A DNA stretch of 64,000 bases from Adiantum capillus-veneris (GCA_014529385.2 CM043952.1:156585057-156649056); one strand, 5' to 3'; shown: positions 28,255 to 38,931, counted from the stretch's first letter. Translations and numbers: made by a program. Notes: a model not told the origin generated them from the sequence alone.

Positions 28255-31215
28255 CTCCCCCTCAAGCTCAGAGTGAGCTTGCATATGATGGATTCCCAAT
28301 GCTTCACGAAAGTAGCAAAACTTCTCCTTTCCAAGAGCTTTTGTGAATATATCCGCAACTTGATCATTTGTCTTCACATACACCAAATCAATCTCATTTG
28401 CCAAAACTTTTTCTCTAATGAAGTGATAATGTACCTCAATGTGTTTAGTGCGAGCATGGTAGACTGGATTCTTTGCCAACATGATGCTGCTAATATTGTC
28501 ACAATATATAATGACACTGTCAAGATAGTCAAAACCAAAGTCTACCATAAGTACTCTCAACCATGACTCTTCACATGCTGCCAAAGCTGCTCCACGATAT
28601 TCAGCTTCTGTACTTGATAATGCTACAGTTGATTGCTTCTTGCTACTCCAAATTATCATACCATTGCCAATGGAAAATGCATAACCACTTGTAGATCTTC
28701 TATCCATAAAATCTCCTGCCCAATCTGCATCTGTGTAACCATAAAGACAAAGCTTCCTATTCTTTTCATAAAACATTCCATAACTGACAGTGGCTTTCAC
28801 GTATCTCATAATCCGTCTCACTGCATCAAGATGACTTTTACATGGCTTTTGCATGAATTGACTCACAACACCCACTGCATAACTCAAATCTGGCCTTGTT
28901 ATTGTCAAGTAAATAAGGCTTCCAACCATCTTGCGATACATAGTGACATCATCAATGTAATGTCCATCATCAAACAACTTCACATTTTGATCAAGAGGTG
29001 TATCAACCGGTTTGCACGCTGTCATTCCATACTTCTCAAGCATATCCAACGCGTATTGTCTTTGTATCATCCAGATTCCTGATAAAGTATTGACAATTTC
29101 AATTCCCAAGAAATATCTCAACTCACCAAAGTCCTTCATGTTGAATTCTCTCAACAAACTCTTCTTGACATGCAAAATTTTCTCAGCATGACTTCCAGTG
29201 AGAATCAAGTCATCAACATAGATAACAATAACGACGATCTCTCCATCAACATGATTCAAAAATAATGAGTGATCAGCAGTAGATTGTTTAAATCCAATCT
29301 TCTTCAAGAATCTGATTATCTTTTCACACCAAGCTCTAGATGATTGCTTCAAACCGTACAATGCTTTCTTCAACTTACACACATAATATGGAAACTTTGG
29401 ATGTTGATAACCCTCTGGCTGTATCATATAAACTTCTTCTTCCAAGTCACCATTCAAGAATGCATTATCCACATCCATTTTCCGTAACGTCCAATAGAAC
29501 ATACTTGCCATTGCTATCACCAATCTCACTGTTGTCATCTTTGCAACTGGACTAAATGTCTCATCATAATCAAGACCTTTTGTTTGTGCATAACCTTTAG
29601 CAACAAGCCTCGCTTTGTATCTTTCCACACTACCATCTGACTTGCACTTGACTTTGTATACCCATTTTGAACCAATTGCTTTCTTTCCACTTGGCAAGCG
29701 AACCAAATCCCAAGTGTCATTCTTCACAAGAGCATCCATCTCATCATCCATAGCTGACTCCCATTCTGATTTTCCAATTGCCTCTTGAAAACATGTAGGC
29801 TCTTTATGTTGCACACGTGAAACCATGTATGCATAATGTGTATGCATGTAACCGTTGTATGTCAATCTATCAACTGGATAACGCACCCTCTCTGATCTTC
29901 TCAACTGTGGTGCACTCTTCTCTTCAACTCTTTCATATGGGGGTACATATTTCTCAATATGCTTACTGCCAGGTGTCCTCAAATGTGGTAAACCATGCTC
30001 TTCATCAAAGCTTTCATCTCCAGAACTCTCTTCAACCACTTTCTTCTTGCCTTTCTCGTCTTGCTTCTTATCTCGCAAACGACCGCTCCATGGGTTGACA
30101 CTTCCTGTACTCTCCTCTGCCATATGTGGTCCTGAAATAGTTCTTGTTGATGGTCCTGGCTTATCAACAACATGACGCACATTATCTTGCTCTTCATACT
30201 CATCTTCTATCATCACTGGCTTTGGTTTATACCATGGTTCATGCTCACAAAATTTGACATCTCTACTGACATAAACTTGTCTTGTCGTAGGATCATAGCA
30301 CTTGTAACCTTTCTTTTCAACTGGATAGCCCAAGAATACACACTTCACTGCCTTTGGCTCCATGTTCTTTCTTGCTTCATTTGGCACATGAACATAGCAA
30401 ACACATCCAAAAACTTTCATGTAGGGAACTGTTGGCTTGATCCCATAAAGTCTCTCATAAGGTGAAATTTCATGAATGGTAGCTGTTGGTGTTCGATTCA
30501 TAATGTGTACTGCTGTATGAACTGCTTCAGCCCAATATGTTAATGGTATATTCATCTCATTCATCATGGCTCTTGCAATCTCTGCTATGACTCTATTCTT
30601 TCTCTCAGCAATTCCATTTTGTTGTGGTGTGTATCTGCAAGTAATCTGTCTTCTTATGCCTTGTTCACGTAAGTAATCATCAAAACTGTGTGACATGTAC
30701 TCTCCCCCTCCATCTGTACATAGGCATTTAATTTGACAACCATTCTCTTTCTCAACCATAACTTTGAACTCCAAAAATACCTCAAATGCCTCTGACTTTG
30801 CCTTTAGAAAGTAAACCCATGTCATTCTGCTGTAATCATCCGTAAATGTGATAAAATATCGACAACCATTTGGTGTAGCATGATCACAAGGTCCCCAAAT
30901 ATCTGAATGAACAATTTCCAAAGGACTTTGGCTAATTCTCCCCCTCTTTGGAAATGGTAAACGAGATTGCTTTCCAAATTGAGAAGCTTCACAAACATGA
31001 TCAAAATTCAATCTGCCAAACTTTGGTAATCCACGTACAATTTGATTTGATTGTATATGCTTTAGTCTTCTAAAATTGACATGACCAATTCTCTTATGCC
31101 ATAAATTTGCCCAATCATCTTGAGTGCCTGATTTGTTTGCATACATACCATTGTGTAAACATGGATCTCCAGCTTCCAAAGAGAACAAGTGACATTTCTT
31201 TCTTCCACGTGCCAA
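28249..31215 (-). CDS. nested copia pol: integrase, reverse transcriptase, RNase H
   Basis: 988 codons without a stop. Residues ~1-70: integrase zinc region (HKRIGHVNFRRLKHI, later CEASQFGK, where C-x2-C is expected and the last Cys reads Ser). Residues ~80-260: core with HSDIWGP, CTDGGGEYMSHSF and QQNGIAERKN, so the catalytic triad is present. Residues ~500-740: RT with KKAIGSKWVYKVKCKSDGS, DYDETFSPVAKMTTVRL and IYVDDLILTG. Residues ~830-970: RNase H with YTDADWAGD, ALSSTEAEYRGAA, YCDNISSI and HARTKHIEVHYHFIRE. The stop uses TAA of the 3' LTR. The first Met is not a real start; the product should be a Gag-Pol polyprotein continuing from 31248, but the frame differs by one base there. Confidence 0.93.
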   Translation of the reverse strand: MARGRKKCHLFSLEAGDPCLHNGMYANKSGTQDDWANLWHKRIGHVNFRRLKHIQSNQIVRGLPKFGRLNFDHVCEASQFGKQSRLPFPKRGRISQSPLEIVHSDIWGPCDHATPNGCRYFITFTDDYSRMTWVYFLKAKSEAFEVFLEFKVMVEKENGCQIKCLCTDGGGEYMSHSFDDYLREQGIRRQITCRYTPQQNGIAERKNRVIAEIARAMMNEMNIPLTYWAEAVHTAVHIMNRTPTATIHEISPYERLYGIKPTVPYMKVFGCVCYVHVPNEARKNMEPKAVKCVFLGYPVEKKGYKCYDPTTRQVYVSRDVKFCEHEPWYKPKPVMIEDEYEEQDNVRHVVDKPGPSTRTISGPHMAEESTGSVNPWSGRLRDKKQDEKGKKKVVEESSGDESFDEEHGLPHLRTPGSKHIEKYVPPYERVEEKSAPQLRRSERVRYPVDRLTYNGYMHTHYAYMVSRVQHKEPTCFQEAIGKSEWESAMDDEMDALVKNDTWDLVRLPSGKKAIGSKWVYKVKCKSDGSVERYKARLVAKGYAQTKGLDYDETFSPVAKMTTVRLVIAMASMFYWTLRKMDVDNAFLNGDLEEEVYMIQPEGYQHPKFPYYVCKLKKALYGLKQSSRAWCEKIIRFLKKIGFKQSTADHSLFLNHVDGEIVVIVIYVDDLILTGSHAEKILHVKKSLLREFNMKDFGELRYFLGIEIVNTLSGIWMIQRQYALDMLEKYGMTACKPVDTPLDQNVKLFDDGHYIDDVTMYRKMVGSLIYLTITRPDLSYAVGVVSQFMQKPCKSHLDAVRRIMRYVKATVSYGMFYEKNRKLCLYGYTDADWAGDFMDRRSTSGYAFSIGNGMIIWSSKKQSTVALSSTEAEYRGAALAACEESWLRVLMVDFGFDYLDSVIIYCDNISSIMLAKNPVYHARTKHIEVHYHFIREKVLANEIDLVYVKTNDQVADIFTKALGKEKFCYFREALGIHHMQAHSELEGEC

Positions 31216-31247
31216 TATCTTGCCTGGTCTGCCTTTGTGAAACTCCT

Positions 31248-32528
31248 CTATGAAGCATCCATAACGATAAAACGGACTTGCAACCCTTGATCTGTCATTT
31301 GTCCAACTGATGCTAAATTCTTTGTGATTGAAGGCACATATAGAACATCTCCCAATGTGTTGTATGTCCCATCTTTTTCTAGCAATGGAACTGAACCAAC
31401 ATGTGTAATCCGATGCATAGTATCATCACCTGTAGCGACAAACTCATCCTCTTCTAATTTCTCTTTTCTGTCAAACCATTCACCATGATATGTCATATGA
31501 TTTGTGGCACCACTATCTAAATACCAATCATCTGTATGATGTGGCTCCACCATGCTTCCAACAACATGCTCCATAGGAAATAAATGTCCACTCGATCTAT
31601 TGACATATATATTTTGATCATGAGGATTGTATCCAACAAAGTTTCCTCCATGTCTGCCATAACCTCGGCCTCTTCCACCACGATCACGATTTTGATTTAG
31701 CCTTGTGTAACATTCTCTTTCAAAGTGACGATAAATTTGGCTATAATCGTTGTAACTTTGACTTTGTTGGTTTTGCCATTGACCTCCTCCAACATTGTTT
31801 CCACGACCATAGTTTCCTCTTCCACCTCTATTGTTTCCACGACCTTTAGAGTAAAAAACCTGATCTCTGGAATTGTTATTTGATGTAGAAGGACCTGACT
31901 TGCCTAACTTCACCTCTTCTTGCAAACAAAGGTTTACTAACTCTTCAAAATCAGGCATGTGTCCTCGAACAGATATAGATGTATCCAATGACTTGTATTC
32001 CGGTCCCAAACCATTCAATGTCACTGAAACTAAGTCATCATCTGGAACTTCAACATTAATGCTCGCAAGATCTTCCTGTATTTGGTTTATCTCTGTCACA
32101 TAATCTGATATGGATCTATTTCCTCGCCATACACAATGTAACCTTTGCTTCAAGTGAACTTTTCGTGGTTCTGTATTGGAGCTGTTCATTCTTGCTAGTA
32201 TCTCCCATGCTTCCTTTGGAGATTGAGCCTTCTTCACATGTGGTATAAAGAAGTCACTAATGCATAGTGAAATCCAATGCATCACTTTCCTTGAATTCTC
32301 GATCCACTTCTTGTAAGCTTCTACTCTTGCTTGCCATGTTTTATGTGCTTCAACATTCTCTCTATTTGGTTCCAAACCAACCTCGGGACACTCTTGTTCA
32401 CCTGTAATATAATCCCATAAACCTTTGCCCATGATAAAGTTCTCCATCCTGTAAGACCATATGCTGTAGTTCTCTCTGGTCAGCTTCTCTCCAACAATCT
32501 GTGTGACTTGAGTTGAACTTTCTGCCAT
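31248..32528 (-). CDS. nested copia gag and protease
   Basis: Start chosen at 32528 (MAESSTQVTQIVGEKLTREN), the usual start of this copia type. An in-frame Met lies 26 codons earlier. Capsid region: ENYSIWSYRMENFIMGKGLW, KEAWEILARMNSSNTE, LNGLGPEYKSLDTSISVR. Then a Gly/Arg-rich nucleocapsid (NRGGRGNYGRGNN). The zinc knuckle is incomplete: only RHFEREC remains where C-x2-C-x4-H-x4-C is expected. The protease has DDWYLDSGATNHMT and VLYVPSITKNLASV. The frame ends with a stop at 31248 just inside the conserved pre-integrase phrase, which continues in another frame in pol. Confidence 0.9.
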   Translation of the reverse strand: MAESSTQVTQIVGEKLTRENYSIWSYRMENFIMGKGLWDYITGEQECPEVGLEPNRENVEAHKTWQARVEAYKKWIENSRKVMHWISLCISDFFIPHVKKAQSPKEAWEILARMNSSNTEPRKVHLKQRLHCVWRGNRSISDYVTEINQIQEDLASINVEVPDDDLVSVTLNGLGPEYKSLDTSISVRGHMPDFEELVNLCLQEEVKLGKSGPSTSNNNSRDQVFYSKGRGNNRGGRGNYGRGNNVGGGQWQNQQSQSYNDYSQIYRHFERECYTRLNQNRDRGGRGRGYGRHGGNFVGYNPHDQNIYVNRSSGHLFPMEHVVGSMVEPHHTDDWYLDSGATNHMTYHGEWFDRKEKLEEDEFVATGDDTMHRITHVGSVPLLEKDGTYNTLGDVLYVPSITKNLASVGQMTDQGLQVRFIVMDAS

Positions 32529-32606
32529 CTTCACTCTCTCAATTTCTTCCAAAGGATTTTGATAAAATTTTGGCAGAGTTTCGTTTGTATTTGGACAATA
32601 TCTCAA

Positions 32607-33424
32607 GTGACAATCTCAACCAAAGTGCTCATAAACACTGACAGAAAATCTCTCACTGCCAAGGGAAAATCCACTGACTCACTTTGCCACAGACTGACTC
32701 AGTACTATGCATAAATACTCTAAAACAATGTCCACATGGACCTGTATGCAAATGCAATCCATACGCTGTCATGTACCACATATCCATACATCCACCTTCT
32801 TCCCATAGTCGTAAATGACATATGAGGTCTTTCGCGGGGCTAGTCGGGGGTTCGCTCCAGTACCTAATCCACCTTGCCAAGGTACCAAAGCTCCCAAGGC
32901 AAGGCTTCAAAAAACCTCACTCGACCCTCACAAAGGCTGCAGTTTTCCAAAATACATTGACCGCATATCCATACATAACCACAAAGTACTCAATCTGACA
33001 ATATAACCGCCTCAACTTCTTCCCACAACCTTTCTTACATAGGCGGTTGTCCATAACGGACCCACAACAACCAAACATAATCTTCGATAACACAATATCA
33101 TGATGCGAAAGCTCTATGTCGCTCTCCAAAACCTGTGTAAATGCTGAATTCTTCACCTGTAACCTGTAAATCTACTACCGAGTGCAAAACTGGACATCTC
33201 CTATGCTTGTGTGGGATGGCTGTTTGTTGCAGAAAATTGCAGATTTTTGCAAATCTGAGTATGCCAATGCGTTCGGAACGCCCAAAAACATAAAGATAGA
33301 CTCCTGGATCACTGTATTCCGAGTTCGGGTGAGGGAGTTATGAAGGGGGAGTTATGACCAAAAAACCTCTCTTTTTTGTTGTTTTCCAGAGCTGCGGAAA
33401 CCTGTGTATTGACTGTAGCTCCTC
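32607..33424 (-). other. 5' leader of the nested copia
   Basis: About 0.8 kb from primer site to gag start, with no supported gene. GC-richer text at 32825-32910 (TCGGGGGTTCGCTCCAGTAC) stands out. Confidence 0.7.
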
Positions 33425-33427
33425 AAA

Positions 33428-33445
33428 CTGAGCTCTGATACCACT
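33428..33445 (-). other. primer binding site of the nested copia
   Basis: The minus strand reads TGGTATCAGAGCTCAGTT, three bases from the LTR. It is a perfect TGGTATCAGAGC core for plant tRNA-iMet. Confidence 0.9.
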
Positions 33446-33448
33446 TTG

Positions 33449-33679
33449 TAGAGTGCGCAGGTGATGGAGAAGGTAGGAAAGAAGACTACACACACACACA
33501 CCAACACACATCGAGACACACACACACACAATCGTTACCCTGCAGCAGCCATTCAACGAGCTGCTCTTCTCTTGTTCTCTTTTGAACTATTATCCAAAGT
33601 ATATTTACAACATAGTATAGTCAGTGTCCAGCCGCCCATAGCACAATGGGCATATTCTTTAACATCATATTCTTTAACA
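33449..33679 (-). repeat. 5' LTR of the nested copia
   Basis: 231 bp, TGTAGAG to CTTTAACA on the plus strand. Longer than its partner mainly by CA-repeat units. Confidence 0.95.
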
Positions 33680-33684
33680 CTTTC

Positions 33685-34560
33685 AAGATGAAAGATTTGG
33701 GACTGTTGCATCATTACTTGGGATACAATTTAAAGAGTGTGATGGTGGTATTGCCTTGTCTCAGAAAAGTTACATAGAGACATTGCTATGTAAGTTTGGA
33801 CTTGAGGATTGCAAACCTAGTACCACTCCCATGGAAACAGGTTTGAAATTGAGTCTTCATGATGAAGGTGATCGTACAGATGTCACTCTTCACCAAACTG
33901 CTAGATGCCTCATTTATGTATGCAACACGAGGCCGCATATTTAGTTTGCAATCTCACAGGTCAGCAAATTTATGCATATCTCAGGGTCTAAGCATTGGCA
34001 ACTTTTTAAGAGGATTTTCTGCTACTTGAGTGGCACTTTACATCTTGGCTTGTTTTATCCCAAGGGGGGATCATTTCCGCCAGACTTACATGATTTTTCA
34101 GACTTAGATTGGGCTGGTTTTTTTGACACGCGAGTGTCCACAAGTGGTTTTTGTTTCATGCTTGGTAGTTAATGTATATCATGGTTGAGCAAGAAGCAAC
34201 CTATTGTAGCCAATTCTAGTTGTGAGGCTGAGTACAGGGCAATCTTCATAGCTATGATTGATTGTGTATGGCTCAGACGCCTTATGTCTGATTTGGGTGT
34301 TGGATAGGATATTGCCAACACTATCTACATTGACAGTCAGAGCACATTGGCAGTTGCAAGGAACCTAGCTTTTCATGCTCGCACAAAGCACATTGAGGTG
34401 CATTACCACTATGTCAAAGAAGAGGCTCTCAGCAGGAGAGATCACCTTGGCTTATGTGCCAACACAGGACAACCTTGCAGATCTTTCCACAAAGGCATTG
34501 TCTTGTGACAAGTTTGAAGCTTTCCACAAAGCTTTGGGTTTACTCCCCTTTGTGGATTGA
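33685..34560 (+). pseudogene. Copia-A copy c reverse transcriptase end and RNase H
   Basis: Resumes with KMKDLGLLHHYLG right after the second CTTTC. Frame changes follow near 33730 and 33930. RNase H includes HLGLFYPKGGSFPPDLHDFS, STSGFCFMLGS then stop, EAEYRAI, YIDSQSTLAVARNLAFHART, then in another frame LAYVPTQDNLADLSTKAL, ending FVD before the polypurine region. Catalytic contexts remain readable but the frame is broken at least four times. Confidence 0.85.
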
Positions 34561-34638
34561 TCATGTCCTTAGGGCATGGAACTTTCCCTTTACTCATGTG
34601 CCGGCTCTCGTTCACCGCATCACTCCCCAGGGGCATTT

Positions 34639-34712
34639 GTTACCATATACATGTGGTAGTGATGTGTGTGAACACACTTAGGACCGCCGGGGCATTTTTT
34701 CCCTCACTACCA
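34639..34712 (+). repeat. truncated 3' LTR of Copia-A copy c
   Basis: Only the first 74 bp of the LTR (TGTTACCATATACATG to CCCTCACT) remain, then text switches to the opposite strand of another copy. Confidence 0.85.
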
Positions 34713-35470
34713 CCAAAACCTGCAACATCCTCAACATCGCCTACTTCTTCAGAACTAGGACATACATCAATGTCCTACACAATATTCCAGACACCCTTTG
34801 ACACAAGGATGTGTTGCATCATGTAAGCCCACATAGGGTTATTGTTCCCATCCAATCTATCCTCAACAACAAATATCTTAAACACATCTATGTTGTTGTC
34901 AACCATGGCAAATGCCTGCACCTAATGTGAAAACTTCCCGAAAAGAAGAGAAACGAGGATGGACCAACATGTGCTATATAGCACAAACCTAAGAAGACTA
35001 TAAGAGACTTGTTATGCAAAAAACAATGCTAACAAAAAATTTGCACAAGATGACAAAATTACTTGCACAATATTGTCCGTAGTGGAAATGGAGGCCAAAT
35101 TTATCTCAAATCAAAAATCTCGTGAAGTATTTGTCGATATGTCGACGCTTGCCAAAGCTCACAAAAATCGAAGAAGGTGAGCAGGCATGTGCTAGAGCTG
35201 CTGGCGAATGTGTCCTGTAGGACGCGACTTGCTTAGATACCAACTGTTGGAATTAGGGTTGCAAAGAAACACACACAACTTGGAGAAGATGGAGGAAGCT
35301 CAAGGCACATAACAAAGTGTGTATTACTTAGTGTGGAATGGAAAGATAGACATGCCTATAATTATGAGGGTATATATAATGCACAGGGGGAAAAACCTCC
35401 TAGTGAGGGAAAAATTATCCTGACGGTCCTAAGTGTGTTCACAAATCATTACCACATGTATATGGTAACA
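34713..35470 (-). mobile_element. Copia-A copy d, inverted 5' fragment (gag start, leader, LTR)
   Basis: Minus strand: LTR 35470-35245 (226 bp, intact ends), primer site with changes (TTGGTATCTAAGCA), leader, and gag start (about 34905) reading to the phrase that corresponds to 3195 in copy a. It joins head-on with the broken LTR of copy c at 34712/34713, so two partial elements face each other. Confidence 0.85.
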
Positions 35471-36046
35471 AAAGGAGCCATTTCAAAACTAGCCAAAAGG
35501 GCAAGAAGAGGCTCACATGCCTGTTTATCCATCTAGCCATAGTATTGAAGAAAATTGGCAAAACAAGGGATCTACAAGAAGAAAAATTTGGTCCACAAAC
35601 AATAGATACAAAGTACATTTGGAAGCTAAGAAAAGATGAAGACGAAGAAGCACATATCAATCTACAAGGCACAAAAGAACATTCTCAAAGAACACACATA
35701 AAGGAGCTAGAATATCCCAAGAGGTGAGATTGCATATGATGGCAAAAGGGTATCTAGTCCACAACAGTAGTTTGGCACTCATGGATAAAAGGAGATAATT
35801 ACAAACAAGTGAAAGGGTCACGATGGCTTTCTAAAACAATAAGAAAGTGATAAAATCATTAGGTTGAGTTTAACTAGAATTGTATAAGATGAAGCATTGT
35901 TCAAGAATGTCTTTTTTATTAAGCAACAGTGTCCTCCTTGCAAAGAAACAAACCAAAAATACTAGCAATTTTTTTTGAAATTTGTAGATTTTTGAACTAA
36001 GTTTTGATATCATTGCACCGTTTTTTCTTCTCTTTACCATGGTTTG

Positions 36047-36080
<34 letters not shown>

Positions 36081-37200
36081 TTCTTTATATGTGTGTGTGT
36101 GTGTGTATGTGTATGTATGTATAGAATATACTAGAATTATTATGTAAGGTGAAGCTTCACTTTAGCATTATGAAAGAATAGAATGCAAGAGAAGTCAAGC
36201 CATGGGAGGAACTGATATGAAAGGTGAAATAAAAATATCCATTTAATATTTTAAAAGCAAAGTAAGATTTAGGGTTAGTCTCAATCCATCACTGAAAACA
36301 TTGAAAGTATGCTAACTTAACACTTCTCTGAGGCTTCTTTTAGAAAGCCAAAAATAAAAGAATTTCAAGATTCTAATGGTGAAGCTCAAATGCACGTTAA
36401 TGGAAGTTTTTGCAATAGAATTTAAATCCAGTATGAGGAGTTGCAATGGAAGATGGTGGGAACGAGGCACAACTTTAACAGCAAGCTAAATTCTACGACT
36501 AGATGTCAATGAGGCCAAGAAAAGAGGTAGAGATGGCAAGAGCACAAGTTGAGGAATAAAGGCAAGAGTTTGAGGCCAAGGAAAAGATTGTGAAAAGATA
36601 CAAGGAAGAGTTATCTCAAAGAGAAAGAAGATTTGGGCAATGAATGGGCTCTTTAATGAAATACCGTAACAAGTAGGGGCACCTCTTGAAAGCGTCTTTG
36701 AGGACCTATTGATAGCCACGAATGAAACTAGCTTTGGGAAAAATGATCGTAGGCATGACAAAATTAATGAGCTCACTAACGTTTGAAAGAGAATCCATAA
36801 AGAGGTAAATGTAACCTCCTCATTTATAGAAAACGGAAAGAAAGGATGGGCACTCAAATAATCAGGTACTACTTCTTTCACCATATTTAGCAAGCACCGC
36901 CGCATGTTTGAGGGGGATCTGGCTGTGGCAAGAAATCATACAAGAGAGCAGAGTGAAGGCCCACAGGATCGAAGGCAAACAAGCCTCAGAGGACTGGTCT
37001 AGAACAATACATGTCATGATGACATCTTGTATTAAGTAAAGCTTAGGAGTAGTTGTGGTTTCTCTATCAAGCAGAAAACTTGTAACCCAATGACCCTCAA
37101 GGTTCGGTCTAAGCTTTAGGTTGGTGTATATTTCTGTTGTTCTAAATACTATCCACTCACATTTGTGAGTTTTGCAAAAGCAAAAAAAAAAAAAAAACGA
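35471..37200 (+). other. unrecognised degraded coding-like DNA ending near a poly-A run
   Basis: Plus-strand stretches look like old coding DNA: 35545-35727 (KKIGKTRDLQEEKFGPQT), 36508-36650 (helical, charged, FEAKEKIVKRYKEELSQRER) and 36690-36850 (SVFEDLLIATNETSFGKND), all broken by stops. It ends shortly after ATTTGTGAGTTTTGC with 16 A residues (37182-37197). A decayed gag-like protein or a reverse-transcribed copy are both possible. No family recognised. Confidence 0.3.
36045..36112. repeat. (TA)n and (TG)n microsatellites
   Basis: A TA run (to about 36077) followed by TG/TATG repeats (36089-36122). Simple sequence only. Confidence 0.9.
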
Positions 37201-38171
37201 AAAGAAAGGCGAGAGGCAAGTGACAAATGTACTACCCCAAGGGATTTTCCAAGATTCTTATTAAAAAGACATGCGTGCAAACCTATTTACCCCTAAATTC
37301 CTAGTTGGACTCTATTTCTTGAAAACTATAAAGAACTAGCACATTTGACAACGAAAACTTCTTTAAGTTTTTCGAAGAACGGCGTTTATATCTTTAGAAT
37401 TTTGGCCAAAATAATTGTTCCTAATGGAAAGTGGAAGCTCTCATCTCTCCAAAAACTCCTTCTCGAACAGGATTAAAACTATTGAGAATATGATTTTTGC
37501 CCTTCACTTTGCACTGTGAAAATCTCAATAACTTGCCTACAGATTTTTGTTTGATGACGACTGTGCGGAGCTTTTCGGCCCCTCGAAGACTCCGTAATCT
37601 CTATAAATTTTTTGAAAATCCATGGTCTCTGCAAATTTTTATGTGCATCAAGGGGACTTCAAGACCCAAGCTTGGTGCCAAATAGTGGCTCGATTGACCT
37701 TCCAAGTGGAATGGTTGTCTTGAAGGATTGTGGGGGAATGGCCCCTTGGCCAATCCTAAATTTGTCCAAGAGTGTGTGGAACCTGATACTCCACCCAATG
37801 TGCTTACCTACTCTTATAGGCATCCCCCCGTGCCAGTCCACACCTGGCCCTTGACCTCACGAGAAGTGGCGCTATTCTTACTAAATTAATCATGAAAAGA
37901 TGCACCCTCCTCCCCATTAGCACATGACACTCTTGGTGTTAGATTTAAAAATAAACTGTTGGGTTGGATATTTGCAATTCATTGTCATGAGAAAATAAAA
38001 TAAAGTAAAATTCAAAAGACATCATCATCAATGCTTCTAATGTGGCATGCTTGGCATGAGCAAGATGAAGCTTACATCATGATCACAAAAGGAAGGTTAA
38101 AGACATAGGAGTCCATACACAAGAAGTTTTGGACAAATTCTCACAATAACTCCCACATTCTAACTTACCTC
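37201..38171. other. stretch without recognised feature
   Basis: AT-rich, stops in all frames. A short open stretch at 37497-37854 has no recognisable family. Nothing supported. Confidence 0.5.
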
Positions 38172-38326
38172 AACATCATGAGCTTCTGCTCGGGAGGCAC
38201 CGCATACCTAGCTAGATACAATTGAGGGCACGGGACCCCCGGCCCCCCCACCAGGCCGGCGGTCCGCTGCCCCCAATCGTACCTAGCTAGGTATGCGGTG
38301 CCTCCCGAGCATAAGCTCATGATGTT
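38172..38326. repeat. 155-bp foldback with GC-rich head (MITE- or hairpin-RNA-like)
   Basis: Arms 38172-38230 and 38268-38326 are 59 nt each with only four mismatches. The region between (38231-38267) can pair further through GGACC/GGTCC and CCGGCC/GGCCGG, so almost the whole unit folds on itself. Three of the four arm mismatches are A opposite C on the plus strand, which become G-U pairs in a minus-strand RNA. GC content is far above the flanks. It could be a foldback transposon or an RNA hairpin gene; no known microRNA sequence was recognised. Confidence 0.7.
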
Positions 38327-38927
38327 ATGCATTGTATGAAAAACATTGAAAAAGACTACGTTTTCTTACATGAGAAAATTTCCAAATCTTCTTGTGATAG
38401 TGGTGTGAAATCAACATTACAAGAATTGCTGCATCAAAGGTTAAAGACATAAGAGTCCATAGAGGTGTGAAATCAACATTCCCTGCATCAAAGGTAGCAC
38501 ATGGTGACCAATACTTGCAAGGATGAATCGTTCACAAGGGAGCTCTGAACTGGCTAAAAAAACCTTGGCTTTCTTGAAATGCATTGAGACTATGTCAAAT
38601 GAAGGTGGACCTCATAATGTCACTCTTCACTCAAGACCAAAATAACGTAAAGCATGGTGCATAATGTTTTATTTTATTAGGGATATAAATAGGATTTATT
38701 ATTGATAATATGATTCTTAATTTTTCACACCAAAAATATATTGAATTGAGTAATGGACTAAGCTGCCCACCTTGGCTATGGAGGATGTAGCTCTAAAGGC
38801 TTTGATACGATGTTGTTGTTGTGTGGGGCAAGTCACCAACACGGGGGAGAGAGACAGAGAGGGATGATACGTACAAGAGAATACCAAAGAAGGAGAATGC
38901 ATTGGATTCAAACTATTACATATATAG

Positions 38928-38931
<4 letters not shown>

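Larger units (their letters stand above)
28028..33679 (-). mobile_element. nested Ty1/copia element, nearly intact, target duplication CTTTC
   Basis: 5,652 bp with LTRs 28028-28254 and 33449-33679. CTTTC stands at 28023-28027 and 33680-33684. Minus-strand order: LTR, primer site, 0.85 kb leader, gag-protease (32528-31248), integrase-RT-RNase H (31215-28249), polypurine tract, LTR. The LTRs differ by a few substitutions and CA-repeat length only (about 97-98% by eye), so the insertion is recent. Its main defect is a single frame change between the two coding blocks. Confidence 0.95.
24988..34712 (+). mobile_element. Copia-A copy c, rearranged, split by a nested copia
   Basis: Plus-strand copia remnant: three integrase segments in tandem (24988-25517, 25686-26602, 26605-27040), linker, RT to 28027, the nested element 28028-33679, the rest of RT and RNase H (33685-34560), polypurine-like CCCCAGGGGCA, and the first 74 bp of the 3' LTR (34639-34712). 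The 5' LTR, gag and most of protease are missing. RT text resumes in register across the nested element once one 5-bp duplication is discounted. Confidence 0.88.

Noticed and set aside
36486..36905. Minus-strand open frame of 139 codons
   Set aside because: It is antisense to the charged, coding-like plus-strand remnant and has hydrophobic text expected from such a shadow.
38172..38326. Known microRNA gene
   Set aside because: The hairpin is convincing but no arm matches a plant microRNA family that I recognise.
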